From NCBI RefSeq assembly GCF_048773025.1, contig NC_133548.1, forward strand, positions 24,205,501-24,269,500: DNA of 64,000 bases, in the 5' to 3' direction. This document shows positions 43,660-55,884 of the stretch, piece after piece. Origin of the DNA: Camelus bactrianus (Eukaryota; Chordata; Mammalia; Artiodactyla; Camelidae). Numbering within the stretch: position 1 is the stretch's first letter; every line of letters begins with the position of its first letter. The translations under genes and the position numbers were made by a program. Under the pieces are notes generated by a model. It was not told the origin of the DNA, did no database searches, and saw only the letters and a list, made by a program, of their open reading frames with translations.

Positions 43660-43885
43660 CCAACCCCCCGCTTTTAAAAACTTTGTGTTAAACTACCCCT
43701 AACATAAAAAGTTAACTATTTATATTTTAACAATTACAGTTCAGTGGCATTAAGTACATTCACATTATTTTGCAACTACCACCACTATCCATCTCCAGAA
43801 ATTTTTTATCAACCCAAACTGAGCCCTCCTCCTCCTCACAGACCCTGGTAACAACTATTCCCCTTTCTGTTTTAAAATTTTGTTT
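43660..43885 (-). repeat. L1 3' UTR fragment between two L1 pieces, antisense
   Basis: A further L1 3' end: 'acaattacagttcagtggca', 'ttaagtacattcacattatt', 'tgcaactaccaccactatcc'. It restarts the 3' UTR, so it is separate from the piece on its left. Confidence 0.7.
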
Positions 43886-44398
43886 GTTTGTTTTTAACAA
43901 TAGCCAAATGGATTTGAAGTGGTGTGTCATTGTGATTTAGATTTGCATTTCTCTAATGATTAGTGATGTAGAGCATCTTTTCATGTGCCTGTTGGCCATC
44001 TGTATGTCTTCTCTGGAGAAATGTCTATTCATGCTCTCTGCCCACTTTTAAATTGGATTATTTGTCCTTATATTATTGAGTTGTAAGCCCTTTAGATAGT
44101 CTACAAGTCCCTTATCAGATATATGATTTGCTAATATTATCTTCCATTCTGTGGGTTGTAGTTTCATTTTCTTATGATGTACTCTGAAACAAAAAAGTTC
44201 TTAATTTTGAGAACTCCAATGTATTTATTTCTTCTTTTGTTGCCTGTACTTTGGGGTCATAGCTAAGAAACCATCGCCTAATCCAAAAGAAAGATTTAGT
44301 CCTGTGTTTTCTTCTAAATGTTTTATAGATTTTAGCTCTTACATTTAGGTCTCTGATCCATTTTGTGTTACTTATTGTATATGGTGAGAGGTAGAGCC
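43886..44398 (-). repeat. L1 LINE ORF2 fragment, antisense, right piece
   Basis: Repeats part of the ORF2 region already seen at 43500-43650 ('tagatttgcatttctctaat', 'tcatgtgcctgttggccatc') and then goes further: 'cttatcagatatatgatttg', 'cattctgtgggttgtagttt', 'tctgatccattttgtgttac'. Two L1 copies are therefore present. Confidence 0.82.
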
Positions 44399-44401
44399 AG
44401 G

Positions 44402-44772
44402 TTAAAAACACAAACCAGATTCTGTTACTCCCCCTGCTTAAAATTCAGTGCTGGCTTCCCACTGCTCTTAGGACACAATCCAAGTTCCTCACCACAGGGA
44501 CTTCATTGTCGCCTCATTTCCCCCCACCCCACTGGCCACACTAGTTGGCTGCAGCCATAGCCGCCTTCCAGCAGTTCTTAATCTTGCAAACTCCTTCCTG
44601 TCTCAGTGTTTCTGCCCTGCTGCTCCCTGCACCTAATCACTGAATATCTGGTGGCTACTCTCTCGTTCCTCAGGCCTCAGTTTGAAAGTGCCTTCTTCAG
44701 GAAGATCTTTGCTGACCACTCTATGTAAAATGGGTTCCCCACATGGCCCCTTATTCCTTTGTTTCCTTCACA
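44402..44772 (+). repeat. L2 LINE, part 2 of an interrupted copy
   Basis: L2 resumes: 'accagattctgttactcccc', 'ctgcttaaaattcagtgctg', 'cacaatccaagttcctcacc', 'gaagatctttgctgaccact'. Then broken by the LTR at 44777. Confidence 0.8.
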
Positions 44773-44776
44773 GTGA

Positions 44777-45163
44777 TGTTAAAAAACTGAGGAAATTGTA
44801 AAGATCTCATTGGCTTTATTCAATCATTCATGATTCAGGCAGCGTCTGTTCTAGCAGATAGAAAGGAGCTCCAAGGAGCTGTACAAAATAAAAGACTTTT
44901 ATCGGCAGCGGGGAGCGGGAATGAGGAAGTTATACTAGACAAAAAGCATGGTGGTTACTGCAAGTGACTTTCGTTTAGGGAGTGGCAGGGGCTTATCAAG
45001 CCGATTACCTAACTAGTGATGATGAGGAGATTCTCCATGGACTGGTTTAAGATTCCGTTTCTGGAAGAGCTGAAACTGTACTCAGTTAAGTCTCTTGGTT
45101 TGGTGACGTGGGGCTTTAAGCACAAGCGACTCCCTATTGTGCCTTGTTGTCTTGTTGTTGACA
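44777..45163 (-). mobile_element. Solo LTR, probably class I ERV, inserted in L2
   Basis: About 387 bp. On the minus strand it starts TGTCAACAAC and ends in ACA, with a promoter-like ATAAAA (44897-44902 region) and a poly(A) signal AATAAA (44815-44820). Flanked by near-identical 4-bp repeats (44773-44776 and 45164-45167), the size class I elements make. No internal region: a solo LTR fossil. It separates two parts of one L2. Confidence 0.7.
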
Positions 45164-45174
45164 GTAATTAACAA

Positions 45175-45342
45175 AGGCTGTATTCACTTTATTTGCTTAC
45201 ATGTTTACTGCCCCAACCCCCTCATTTAAACTCCATGAGGGCCAGGACCATGTCTGTCTGATTCATCTTTATCCCCAGAGCCTAGTACAGTGCTTGGCAC
45301 GTAATAGGTGCTCAGTAAATACTTGTTTTAAGAAGGAAAGGG
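45175..45342 (+). repeat. L2 LINE, part 3 (3' end) of an interrupted copy
   Basis: L2 3' UTR resumes after the LTR: 'ctccatgagggccaggacca', 'tctttatccccagagcctag', 'tacagtgcttggcacgtaat', 'aggtgctcagtaaatacttg'. Confidence 0.88.
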
Positions 45343-46949
45343 AAAGAATGAACATTGTAAATGTTTCTTCCCTTCCCAGCCTCCTTTCTCACTCTGTCAA
45401 TTCTGTTACCTTCATCTTTTGTCACCTTTTGCCTAGACTTTCTTCTGTTTCCTGTTTTCATGGAATATATTATGGAGTAAAACATCTGTTTTTCCTTTTG
45501 TTCTTGTTTTTCTTTTCTCTTCTTACTGCTTTCAGCATATAGGCACCAGTGTTGGGACTCAGCTTTCTAGTCTGCAACAAAATTTTTTTTCTTTTCTGAA
45601 ACTTTCTCAATAGACACTCAGCATTGAGCTCTCTCTCTTGGTCTTTTCTTACGTTTTCATATGAATAAGATTTTTCTCCTCAGTGAAGATAAAGGCTAAG
45701 AAGAGAATTTCTTTTCTAACTCAGAGAGTGGTTGGCTTAGTTCTGGGCAAGTAAATCTCAATAAACACTAAGGCACGCTTTAAAAAGAGCCAAATTATAC
45801 ACGGGTATGCTGTGCTCAAAATGTCAAAAAAATTCCAAATCCAGTCTTTTCTGAAACTGTTACAACCTGACAGCATACAAAATTTAATTAACCAAGCACC
45901 TTTTGTGTAGAAATTCGATTGGAAGTAATCACATAATAATAATATGTATCGCCCCAAATCCTGAAGAATAATTTCTTACTCCCTGGAAGGATCTGGGGTC
46001 CTTTGGTGACATATCTCTGCACACATTTCTTCTTCATATCAATTCAACAGGATTATACTCAAAAAAAGGAGCACACCTTCATCTTAATGTTAAGCTCTCC
46101 TCCCCCCTCTGATAAAAATTCTTTTGATGAAGACTACAGCCAGAAACATGGCTAAAGACCATTTCACCTGAAAGCCTCACATTCCAGATATTTTTTTTTT
46201 TTTTTGGTTTGCCATCTTGCTTATCATTTGCAGATATCCAAATACCTAAGAAGTGAGCCCAAAAGATGATTGAAACTTTTGATCCAGAAATAACTCACAC
46301 ATTTGTTTTGCTTTGCTCTCATCTTCAGAGCTGTGTATCATGCTGACAAGTCCCAGATTTTTAAAAAACAGATTTTTCCTTTGGGTTTTCCCCCCTCCTT
46401 TCATTGTGGTAATATTTTCTCCTATCTCCCATCTTCTAAAAAAAAAAAAAAAAGGTAGGTGTAACAGTCTAATCAGCCTTTACCAACTTTTCTGCAAGAA
46501 CAAGGCAGAAAATATGAAGATATAAATCAAGAATTGTTATTATTGTTTATGTAGCCGTGATATATGATCCCACTGGGCTTCGTGGTTTACATGGCCACTT
46601 TGAAAACACAGAATGCTGCTCAGGCACAAGCGATTTGTTTCTGAGCCCTGTGCTTGGATAGTTCTAATAAATATTATTCTTCCTCTGATTTTACGATACC
46701 AACAAGATACCCTTGCAATAAAATATGTTCAGATTCCTGGTATTAAGTCTACGTTGTCAAAGATAATGTTCCTAAACTTCAAGAACAGAAGGTAGAGAAA
46801 ACATTAAGCATAAAATAACTAAATATTTATAAATTTTCATAATAACAATGATAGTTTTATGCATGGAAGAAAGCCTGGAAGAATGTATGTGAACATATTA
46901 AGCCATGTTATTTCTGGAGAGAAATCAGAGATTATTTTAATTTTCCTTT

Positions 46950-46980
<31 letters not shown>

Positions 46981-47870
46981 TTTTTTTTTTTTTTTTGGCT
47001 TATCTATATTAACCTTTTTCTAACTGTGAGTATATATTACTTTTGAGATAAAAAAAGAAGGTCTTTTTCAAAGAATAGTACATAGGAAGAGACGATAAAA
47101 CTAAATATAAAAATAGAATGAGTATCATTCTTTAGGGGAAAATAGGGGGAGTAGCTTCTGAGAAAGTGAAAATCTGATTTATCTTCTAGTAATTTTTGAG
47201 CTCATATTGTGCACACTTTCTTAGCTTTGGTGAAAGCACTGGCTACCTGCTGTCCAGGCCCATCCCTGTATCTAAGCCAGGTCACTATGGCTACACGCCA
47301 CGTGCCAGGCGAAGCAAGCAGCAGACTGTCCTATCTCTCAGTGGGAAAACAGGCTTCTCATGGGATTCCCAGCCGGTTCCCACTCCAATCCTATATCCAC
47401 CTGGCTCCTGATTCTTGGTTTTTTCTTCTTTCTAAAGCCATGGGATTCCCTCAAAACACTTTAAAGACTCACTCTGAACTCGACCTTCCATGGACTGATC
47501 ACTTCCTTCAAGCCACAAACCCATATAATAGCTGTCATGTCCTCCACCCCACCCCACTTCCTTCTTCCACTGCCTTATCTCAAGATGGCCAAGGGAGACA
47601 AGATTGAGAGCCCTCTCTTTGTTATAATCACCCCACCATCTCACCTCTCAGTGCCTCATCTTGCCATCTTATTTGGAAACAGAAGGACTTGAAATGGAAG
47701 AGAAGGCTGGACCACAAGATGCAATGTTGTGTTTAGAGTCACGTTCAACTGTATGAACCAGAATGGCCACACTCATCCATTGTTTACAGCTAGTGTCTGT
47801 CCTGACTGGTCAGTACCTATGTCTTATCAGTTGTTAAATATTTTGATATCATTCTCAGAGTAAAGTTGCA
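45343..47870. other. 2.5-kb repeat-poor stretch
   Basis: No gene or dispersed repeat recognised. Contains homopolymer tracts (T at 46190-46206, A at 46439-46454). No open frame here has a recognisable domain; the 132-codon plus frame (47209-47607) overlaps others and has no family likeness. Confidence 0.4.
46950..46997. repeat. CT repeat followed by T run
   Basis: About ten CT units then about 24 T. May be the remnant of an antisense poly(A) tail, but no element is recognisable beside it. Confidence 0.9.
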
Positions 47871-47874
47871 GTGT

Positions 47875-48065
47875 TATAAATTGACAGTGCTTACAAGAGA
47901 CCAGAACTTGGGTATAACTGTGGGCCAGCGATTTACCTTCAGCAAGCCTTGGCTCGCACATTGGGAAAGTGGGGATGCTAACACTGCCTTGTCCGCTCCG
48001 AGGAGTTACTGTGATAATCAGATTGTTAGAGTGGATGCACAAGTTTTCTGTCAATTGTGAGAGAC
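47875..48065 (-). repeat. MIR-like SINE, antisense, diverged
   Basis: Order resembles antisense MIR: 'tataactgtgggccagcgat', 'caagccttggctcgcacatt', 'gggaaagtggggatgctaac'. Weak; followed by an ATG-rich low-complexity stretch at 48083-48155. Confidence 0.42.
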
Positions 48066-48155
48066 TGTGCACAGGTATGGAATGATGATAAAAATGATGA
48101 ATAATGACCATAACCATGCTGGTGGTGAAGGTCAAGGTGATGGTGATAATAACGA

Positions 48156-49530
48156 ATAAAAAGAAGACAATCTTGGGAGCACCATAGACTATCCTTTTCG
48201 AGTTCAGTGTGCTATGAACATTGCTCCCTGGCTCACAATTCACAACACGTAAGAGTTAGAAATATATAAACTGGCCCCGTCCACCCCCTCTTGTTTATGC
48301 CATTGTAGCTCCCAGGTTGTTCACTGGCTCAGGGCTGATAGGCACTTGCTTTTGTCGGTTGGCACTCGTTCCAGTTTATTTCACAACCTGGCTGGGAAAC
48401 CCTTCCGTCTTGTAACTCCCAACACCAGGGACAGCTCTTGATGTCCATTTAATGACCTTCCAGGGCCTGGAGCCAGCAAAATGGAAATAGGGAATTATCC
48501 CAGTAGGTTCCTGCATCCCTAACACAGTGTGGGCTGAGCTGGATTCTCATGTGCCCCTTTCCGATACATGTACTGCGATCCCCAAAGCCACTCTGCGAAT
48601 GTCTTGGAGGAGCTGTTGGTTGTGGCCAGGTGGAGTTAGTAATTGGCTCCCTCCCACCTTCCCTCCTTCCTTTCTTGTCCTTGGCTCCCCTCCCCTCACC
48701 CCGCCCCTACACACACACACACATGAAGATTCTGGGTCTGTGCTGAGTCATATAAGATGCTTCCAGCTGACCTTGACAAGAGACACCCCCTACCCTGCCC
48801 CACCCTTGGAGGAAGGTTGCAGAAGAGCTCCATGGAGTCTATTCCAACAGAGCCAGCACACACTCGCAGAATAATTGGCTCCTATAATTCATTCAGAGCA
48901 ATGGCTGGGTGGCACAGAGGTTGAAACCCTGTGGCCTTAAGGGAAGAACATCCTCTAGAAAAATTTCTCTTTGCCTTTGTCAATTGTGAAATAAAATACT
49001 TCCTGCAGAGGAAGCCCCCTCTGGATGAGGGCTTTGCTGTCCCCTCACACAGTAATGGCCTCTGGGATCCTCTCTTCCCTCTTTCCTCATGCTTTCGGAT
49101 TAGGTAGTTTAAAGTTACACAGCCCACAGGATAGTGGGGAGAAGGTACAGGGAGGCAAACCTAAACACTCCCGAAGGCCTCTCATATCCAGAGAGAGAGA
49201 GCAGCATCTCGGTCGGGGTAAGTGGGAGGAGGTGGTTTTGCAATGGCCTCAGTCACAAAAGGCCTCCAATTCCACTTGATACACCATCTCTGAGTGAGAT
49301 TTGGCGTATGGTCACAAAAATGCACTGACAATATTCAACTGCTAAAACATCCCAATTTCTGTTTGACCCAGTTTGGGCATTTCTTACTATATAAGGAGAC
49401 TCTCTTGGCCTAAGAGGGACCCTGGATATGACAGTGGAGCAACCAGTCTGATTGTCAGGAGGAGCTAGTTTGGGCTTCCATTTACGGGAGGAATTATTCT
49501 ACCTGGTTGTTAGAGTTGACCATCTTGACA
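48156..49530. other. No recognisable element
   Basis: 1.4 kb without a recognised repeat or exon, apart from a short AC run near 48710-48724. Overlapping plus frames at 48527-48874 and 48549-48746 are proline-rich by composition and show no domain. Confidence 0.4.
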
Positions 49531-49534
49531 TGTC

Positions 49535-49660
49535 TATGAAGTCGGTACTCTTATCAGCCCCTTTTCACAGATGGGGAAACTGAGGCCTCGTTCAAGCTCA
49601 CACAGATCGAAAGTAGAAGAGCTGGGCTGGTCTAACACTGAAGCATCTTCTCATACTTCC
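49535..49660 (+). repeat. MIR SINE fragment
   Basis: Sense MIR core: 'gccccttttcacagatgggg', 'aaactgaggcctcgttcaag', 'ctcacacagatcgaaagtag', 'aagagctgggctgg'. Confidence 0.85.
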
Positions 49661-50330
49661 ATTATTAATGATAACACAGTCCATCACTTTATAGCTAACC
49701 CTTATTCATCAGCCATGGGTACCTGGGATCATCTTACGGGTGGTGCCATCCCTCCTCTGGAACCCTCCCAAGGATGGTCCTGCAGGAGCTGGCAGATGGG
49801 ACTTAAGTTTGTGCCTCGGTTAAAATCTTCTAAAATTCCCCTCTGAGAGAATCTAAGGCCTCTGATGCTTTGATTGCCCTGGGTGACATCATGTTTAAGT
49901 TAGTCTGACCTCCTTGAGCTCATTTCTTTGTCCCAGTCACCTCTGCTTCCATCAAAAATAACAGGTTGCTGATAAGCTGGCTCTCAGCTCCGCGGCTCAG
50001 ACGGTGGACTCTGAATCCAGGCTCAGGGCAGGCCTCTCAAGTTCAAAAAAGCCCTCGTGCTCTATATTTTGACAGGTTGAGAAATCCAATCCATTTATTT
50101 TGAAAACCCATTAAGCCCAGCCAATATGGGATATTTAGAAAGGCCAGAATTTTGCTTCTGGTCAGAAGGTCAGTCCTGTCATAAAATAACAGCTAAAGGA
50201 AGTGAAACAAAACATATTTTATTGTAGGGCTATAATACCCAAACATTCTTTGAAAATGTACTTTCAGTTAAAATAAGACAAAACAAAAACACAGCAGATT
50301 GAATTCCTGGAAATTGCCACCACTATCAAC
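49661..50330. other. No recognisable element
   Basis: No repeat or exon recognised. Confidence 0.4.
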
Positions 50331-50334
50331 TCTC

Positions 50335-50430
50335 TTTGTTCAGAGTACTTACTCAATTTTGTATGTCCAGTTCTCATACCAGTGAAAGGTGCATAGTAAA
50401 TGCTCAATAAACATTCAATGAATGAGCCTC
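50335..50430 (+). repeat. L2 LINE 3' end fragment
   Basis: Tail-type sequence: 'gaaaggtgcatagtaaatgc', 'tcaataaacattcaatgaat'. Confidence 0.5.
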
Positions 50431-52560
50431 AAAGTGTTTGCTATTTAACCTTTTTTCTGGGTGTTAGTTTCTCTTGTTTCCAATGGCTGTTAAATCACCC
50501 TCAAGAAAATAATATCTGATTTTAGTTCTCAAGGGTTTCGGAAAGTGAGTTTCAGAGTAAGTAAGTTTGACTTTTTTTGGCATTTTGAATTACATTATTG
50601 ATGATTCAGATAACAGGGTCTTATGGTCAGATTCTCCAAAGATAACTCTTTTGATCCTTTCAACCTTTTGAAGGAGGCATGAGAGATGCTGTTATTTTCA
50701 TGTTACCCCTAGGAAGGGTGCATAAGTACAAACCATTACCCGAAAGAAAATTACCATTAGGTGATCCTGAACCAGAATGATGTTCAGAAGATGATGCAAA
50801 ACGTTCTTTTATTTTCCCACTCTCTCCCCTTCCAGTCCATAAAGTGTCCTCCTCTGATGGGTATCTAGGTGCCCTCTTTTTGAATCTCCCTTCCCCCTTC
50901 TCTTACCTCCCATAGTTCCTTTAATCTTCTCTGCCCCATCTTTCCAAGCTCCATCCCAGAGAATCACCAGAAGATCCTCAAGATTCTAAGCATGGCTCCT
51001 GCCTTCACCCTCATAGGTGTAGCCGTTCCTAATCCTGAATCCAAAGATTTGGTTTGTTGTTAGAGGGAGCAAACATATGACCTGGGACCTGAACTGACTC
51101 TTGGAGTCTTGAGGTAGACCTAATATTTAAGGCTTCTTTTTTCTGCTTGAACTGTAAACCCAGTGAGAAGTAAGACCAAAGAGTAAGCTGATGGAGGTAA
51201 TATATCACCTTAATGGGAAAGTGGATATTGGAGAATCTGGCTTATAGCGGTAGGCAAATAGTGTTTCTACTACAGAATCCTAGATTAGAGACTTACCCAT
51301 GGTGGACTGGGGGAGGCTGGCCTTCATCAGGGCAGAACCTCTGGGTGGGTAGCTCTCAAGGGAAAGGGAGAGGAAAGTACTGGGTTATGAAAACCTAGTG
51401 CCTTTTTAGTAACCTATCAATCAGGTAACTTATTTTTCCCCACTTGGGGAGGAATGAGTGAAGAGTGGGGAAAGGCCAGGGGTGGTGCTCTTACAGATGT
51501 CTCTTCTTATGAGGAATCACTAAGAAGAGAAGTGTTTCCCCTTAACGCAGCATGTTCTATTGACCCACACTATTTTCAAAAAGTTGACATAGAAGGTAAT
51601 GTTTAAAAATAAGAGGATTTTGCATAAAAATCAGAATTTCTGGATTTCTTGGGAAAGTGGATTGACCTATCAGCAATGAACCTGTATTCCCACGTGGCAA
51701 CAACTGCTCAGAGCTGAGCCATGCCTGCCCCTTCAGACAGGTCTATGCACTTCAGCTCATCAAGGACCCCCATCCCCTATAGTATAGATGTCGCTCTCTC
51801 CAGTTTCACTCACTTGTATTTCCTGCCTGGTCCTTCCGGGCATTTTCGTTTGTTGCCTCTGCTTTACCTGTGTTAAGTCCAGAGTGGACCATCGACAGTA
51901 CCAACAGACCTGGCCCGTGCTGACGTTGCCCAGCTCTACTGATCACTGTTTCATTTTGATTTGTTATTAGCAGAACAAAGTCTCAATCTTCCTATTCTGT
52001 CTTACTAAAGACCTCTTCCATACCAGAGTCTTTGTGTTGGAGAAGATAAAGGAGGTGAGGAAAAAGGAAAAATCTGTCCTATCAAACCAAGGAAGAAACC
52101 GAGGCTCAGAGTTTAAGGAACTCGTTAAGGGGTATCACAGAAGGAGGATGCCCATGTGGTCCTTTGACATCTACTCCTTTGCACCACAGCTGCAGTTATT
52201 TCAGCTTTACTGGGCACTACAGATCCAGATGAAGCAACAGGCTGCAATCTGAGTGTGCATTTCTGAGATATATTTTGCCCCCTTAGGGTGACCAATTAGG
52301 CAGAAGCCCTAGCCCAACTGGATTCACAGCTGCTTTTCCAGGGCCAGGAATGGGTGAAGAGGAGCAGTGATGAGGAGAGAAGGCAGTCAAGAGTCTGCTT
52401 TCATAGCTTGCCTGAAACTCTCCTATCTCGTCTAGAAGTGCAAAGGGAAGAGCAGAGCAGTATGAAGCAAGCCAGACCTCATTCACGCATTCCCCCTTAC
52501 CCCGCCCACCTAGTCCTTCTTAGCAACTTGGTATAAAGCAGAGGGAAAAATGGGTGCTGT
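50431..52560. other. 2.1-kb repeat-poor stretch
   Basis: No dispersed repeat, exon or RNA gene recognised. All open frames are under 75 codons with no family likeness. One of the two longest unassigned blocks in the window. Confidence 0.4.
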
Positions 52561-52565
52561 GACAG

Positions 52566-52604
52566 GTGGATGGATGGATGGATAGATGGATGGATGGGTG
52601 GACC
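52566..52604. repeat. TGGA tetranucleotide repeat
   Basis: About nine TGGA units with single-base variants. Confidence 0.92.
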
Positions 52605-52744
52605 AATGGGTTGATGATTCATTTCAGGGAATTTTGCAAGGCTCTTCCATGTGTTTGCAACAGAAAACATTTTGATTTGTTTTAACACCTAAGGGTCAAA
52701 TATCAAGGCTGAAAAAGCAAAGATAACTCTGTCTCCGATAAGAA

Positions 52745-52948
52745 GGAAGTACAGTAGAGATTAAGAGCAAGGGTGTTGGAGTCATTTGCTCCTTATTAAT
52801 ATCTCTGAGCCTTAGTTTCTTCATGTATAAAATGGTAATAACAGTACCTTTTTCAAAGATGGTTGCTATTAGAATTAAATTAAGTAGTTTTGGGGAAATA
52901 CCAATAATCCAATAATTCAGTGCCTGGCAGGTAGGAAGCACTTGGGAT
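52745..52948 (-). repeat. MIR SINE, antisense
   Basis: Antisense MIR: 'atctctgagccttagtttct', 'tcatgtataaaatggtaata', 'tcagtgcctggcaggtagga'. Confidence 0.85.
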
Positions 52949-53360
52949 ATGATAAACCTAATTCAATGGAGAAATTCTGTTTTACACTGAGCATTTATTA
53001 CGTGTTTAGCTCTGTCACAGGAATTAGGTGTGTGTTTGTGGGCACTAACAAAATTGGGGAAGGGGAGCATTTGCAGAGTATGGTTATAAGATAAAGTACA
53101 AGGACACACTGCTGTAACTGTAACTGGCCATCCCCATATACATTCTCAACGCTCCTCTGGCAGGACCTGTTGAGAAGGGGATGAATAGGTGGAAGGAAAA
53201 AGGAGTTGGAGAGGAATGCCAGGTAAGGGAAGCTACACCCAAAAGGAACAGCTGTTTGTTGGCCACAGTAAGGAAGGAGATGGATAGAACTGTAGCTGCT
53301 GGTCAATTTCCTGTTAACCAAGATCCAGGGAACTTCTCCTAAGAAGCAGATTCTGCACTA
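52949..53360. other. No recognisable element
   Basis: No repeat or exon recognised. Two overlapping minus frames (52998-53321, 53084-53266) without a domain. Confidence 0.4.
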
Positions 53361-53364
53361 AGTA

Positions 53365-53700
53365 CAGTCGTCCCTTGGTATGGATGGGGAATTGGTTCCA
53401 GATACCAAAATCCCAGGATGCTCAAGTCCCTTACATAAAAGGGCATAGTATTTGTATATAACCTATGCACATCCTCTCTTATACTTTAAATCACCTCTAG
53501 ATTACTCATAATACTTAATAAATAGTAAATGCTATGTAAATAGTTGTAAATACCATGTAAATACTTTGTAAATTGTTGCTGGTGTGAGGCAAGTGCAAGT
53601 GTTGCTTTTTGGAACTTTCTGGAATATTTTCCCTGAATACTTTCAGTCAGAGTTGGTTGAATCCACAGATGCAGAACCCAGGGATACAGAAGCCTGACTG
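53365..53700. mobile_element. MER2-like Tigger (TcMar) DNA transposon, near complete
   Basis: Begins cagtcgtcccttggtatg and ends ctgactg, with imperfect terminal inverted repeats, and is flanked by TA at 53363-53364 and 53701-53702, the target Tc1/mariner elements duplicate. Internal text matches MER2: 'gatgctcaagtcccttacat', 'taacctatgcacatcctctc', 'ggttgaatccacagatgcag'. At 336 bp it is about the full size of this non-autonomous family. No transposase. Confidence 0.92.
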
Positions 53701-53714
53701 TACATTCAAATGAG

Positions 53715-53900
53715 TCCTGTCACTTGCTGGTTATTTTACCTGGCTTAAACCATTCTGAGCCTTGGTTTTTCATCTATAAGACGGGAAACATTCTGTGTCT
53801 CATCTGGTATTGTGATGCTATTAAAATTGCCTATAGGAAAAAAAAATTTGCCTATAGGTCTTTGTAAACAGAAAAGCACTGTACAAATACAAGGGCTGAT
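53715..53900 (-). repeat. MIR SINE, antisense, with small duplication
   Basis: Antisense MIR: 'attctgagccttggtttttc', 'atctataagacgggaaacat', 'aaaagcactgtacaaataca'. The 11-bp unit ttgcctatagg occurs twice, at 53827-53837 and 53848-53858. Confidence 0.72.
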
Positions 53901-53939
53901 TGTTGATGGCTTTTTCACCTGGCAGCCGCAGTGGACTCT

Positions 53940-54415
53940 GTAAAACACTAAGCAAATCATTCCCTTGCTGAAAACTCCTTCGATGCTTCCCTATTGCCCT
54001 TGAAATCCAAGCCTCTAACCATGGCTCACTGGACTTTATACCACCTGGCCCGGGGCATCCACTCGCCTTTGTTTCTCCAAAGGCTAAGCTATTCCTCCCT
54101 CTATGCCTTTGTACTTTCTGTTATGTCTGCTGGAAACTCCTGGCCGGCTCCCCTGCTTTTATTCAGGTCTCATCTTAGAAGCCGTCTTCGCAGAGGCCAC
54201 CCTGGATCACCCGATCCAGGGTATTGTCCACACACCCCCACTCTGCAGCCACTCTCTCTCACCTCGTTCTGTTTCCCCGATGTTATCTATCCTGATCCAA
54301 ACATACCTTGATCATTTCAAGTTCCTTGCAAGGGAATTTGGTGTGTCTTTTCACAGATCCACCAGCACCTCAAAGAATGCCTGACATTGAGAGGTGCTCA
54401 ATAAAAAATTATTGG
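53940..54415 (+). repeat. L2 LINE 3' part, sense
   Basis: Long sense L2: 'cattcccttgctgaaaactc', 'cttgaaatccaagcctctaa', 'caggtctcatcttagaagcc', 'agaatgcctgacattgagag', 'gtgctcaataaaaaattatt'. Confidence 0.85.
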
Positions 54416-55010
54416 CCATGTTTAACTATAGTCCTGAATACCCCCAACACTTTTCAACAAAAGCCAAACAAGTTCCGTTCATGGGAAAAATATTTATAAC
54501 TCACCTTAGACGTCACAACTTGGAGCGTTCTGAACTGTGTTGTATTCACTGAATGCCTGCCAACTCTGCAATTTAAGAGTCATGAATCCTGAGTCAGAAT
54601 ATTACCAAGAAGGAAAAACAATGAGTTTGTTCTGTCCCCTGCAATACCAGTCAGGGCGAAATACATTGAGCTCATAGTTGTGGGGTCAGACAAGATCAGG
54701 GGCAATGGACATTTAAGAGGAAGCTGGTGGGTGGCAGGTGCAAAGCTAAGGGGGGCTGAGGAGGCCTTTGCAGGGATTGGCAGGCAGTGGCTGGTTAGTG
54801 AGGTAATTTGTGCCTGGCTGGCCTTGGCCCTGCCCATGCAGATGTGTGTCTGAGGGAGGTGTTGGCAGATCTGTGATGCCCCATGGTGTTCTGCAAACTG
54901 CTGTAGCTGCTTAATGAGCTAGTCAGCCATTAAGTGCCACCCATGCAAAGGCAGCATTTGCAAATTGAGCAGCTGAAGGAACATACTGGAAAGCAGAGGA
55001 GCTGAATCTT
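54416..55010. other. No recognisable element
   Basis: No repeat or exon recognised. GC-richer at 54700-54850. Confidence 0.4.
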
Positions 55011-55014
55011 GACC

Positions 55015-55590
55015 AAGTCTTCCATCTCCTGCCCTCTCCACCCCATCTTTCTGATCTTAACTTCTAACACGCTCTCCTTGTTCACTTTGCTGCAGGTGCA
55101 CTGGCCTCCTTGCCTTTCCTCCAACCCACCCAACCCGTGCCTACCTCAGGGCCTTTGCACTGGCTGATCCCTCTGCCTGGAACTCTCTTCCATCAGATCC
55201 TGGCCTGGCTGACTCCCTGAAATAATTCAAGTCTCTGCTTTAATGTGGTCTCCTCAGAGAGGCCTTCTCTAGCTACTCTATCTAAAAACAGCACCTGCCC
55301 TCCAGCCACAGTCAAGTTCCTTACCCTCACTTATTTTTAGTCAAATAAAGCAGTTTATTATTATCTATTTGTTTATTTGCTTAACTGGCTGACTCCAACC
55401 CACTGGTTACCCACCTCCTCCTACCAGTCTAGTTTAAATATCTGGAGAGCAGGGACCATGTTTATTTTGCTTAGTGCGGCATCCCCCTTAGAACCATGCC
55501 TAACTTAGAATATCAATGATAACAGTTGGTTCAATTGAATAAACATGGTTCAATTGAATTTTTTGAATGAGTGAATGAATGAGTAGATGG
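55015..55590 (+). repeat. L2 LINE 3' part, sense, nearly complete tail
   Basis: Excellent L2 order: 'tacctcagggcctttgcact', 'tccctctgcctggaactctc', 'ctcctcagagaggccttctc', 'tatttgtttatttgcttaac', 'gagagcagggaccatgttta', then a TGAATGAA-type tail at 55565-55597. Confidence 0.92.
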
Positions 55591-55884
55591 ATGAATGGAG
55601 AAAGAAAATAAGGCTCAAGTTCAGAATGGACTGGGTTATGAAGGGCACTGAATACCAGAGGTGAGTTACAAAAGGGCAAGGGGCCTAGGGTGGGGAGAAT
55701 GACCACTGTATGTAATGAAGCAAGAAAGTCTTGAGATGAATAGGAGCATTTTAAGGGCTTTATTGGATCCAGGCATATCCATCCTACACTAAACAGATAT
55801 ATTTCTTTTTTCTGTAGAAGAAACATACAAGATTTTGATAACTGTCACTGCTGAAATTATTTGGTTCATACACATTTGTTAAAT

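Noticed and set aside
55526-55560. Repeated ggttcaattgaa words
   Set aside because: Part of the low-complexity end of an L2; no further structure.
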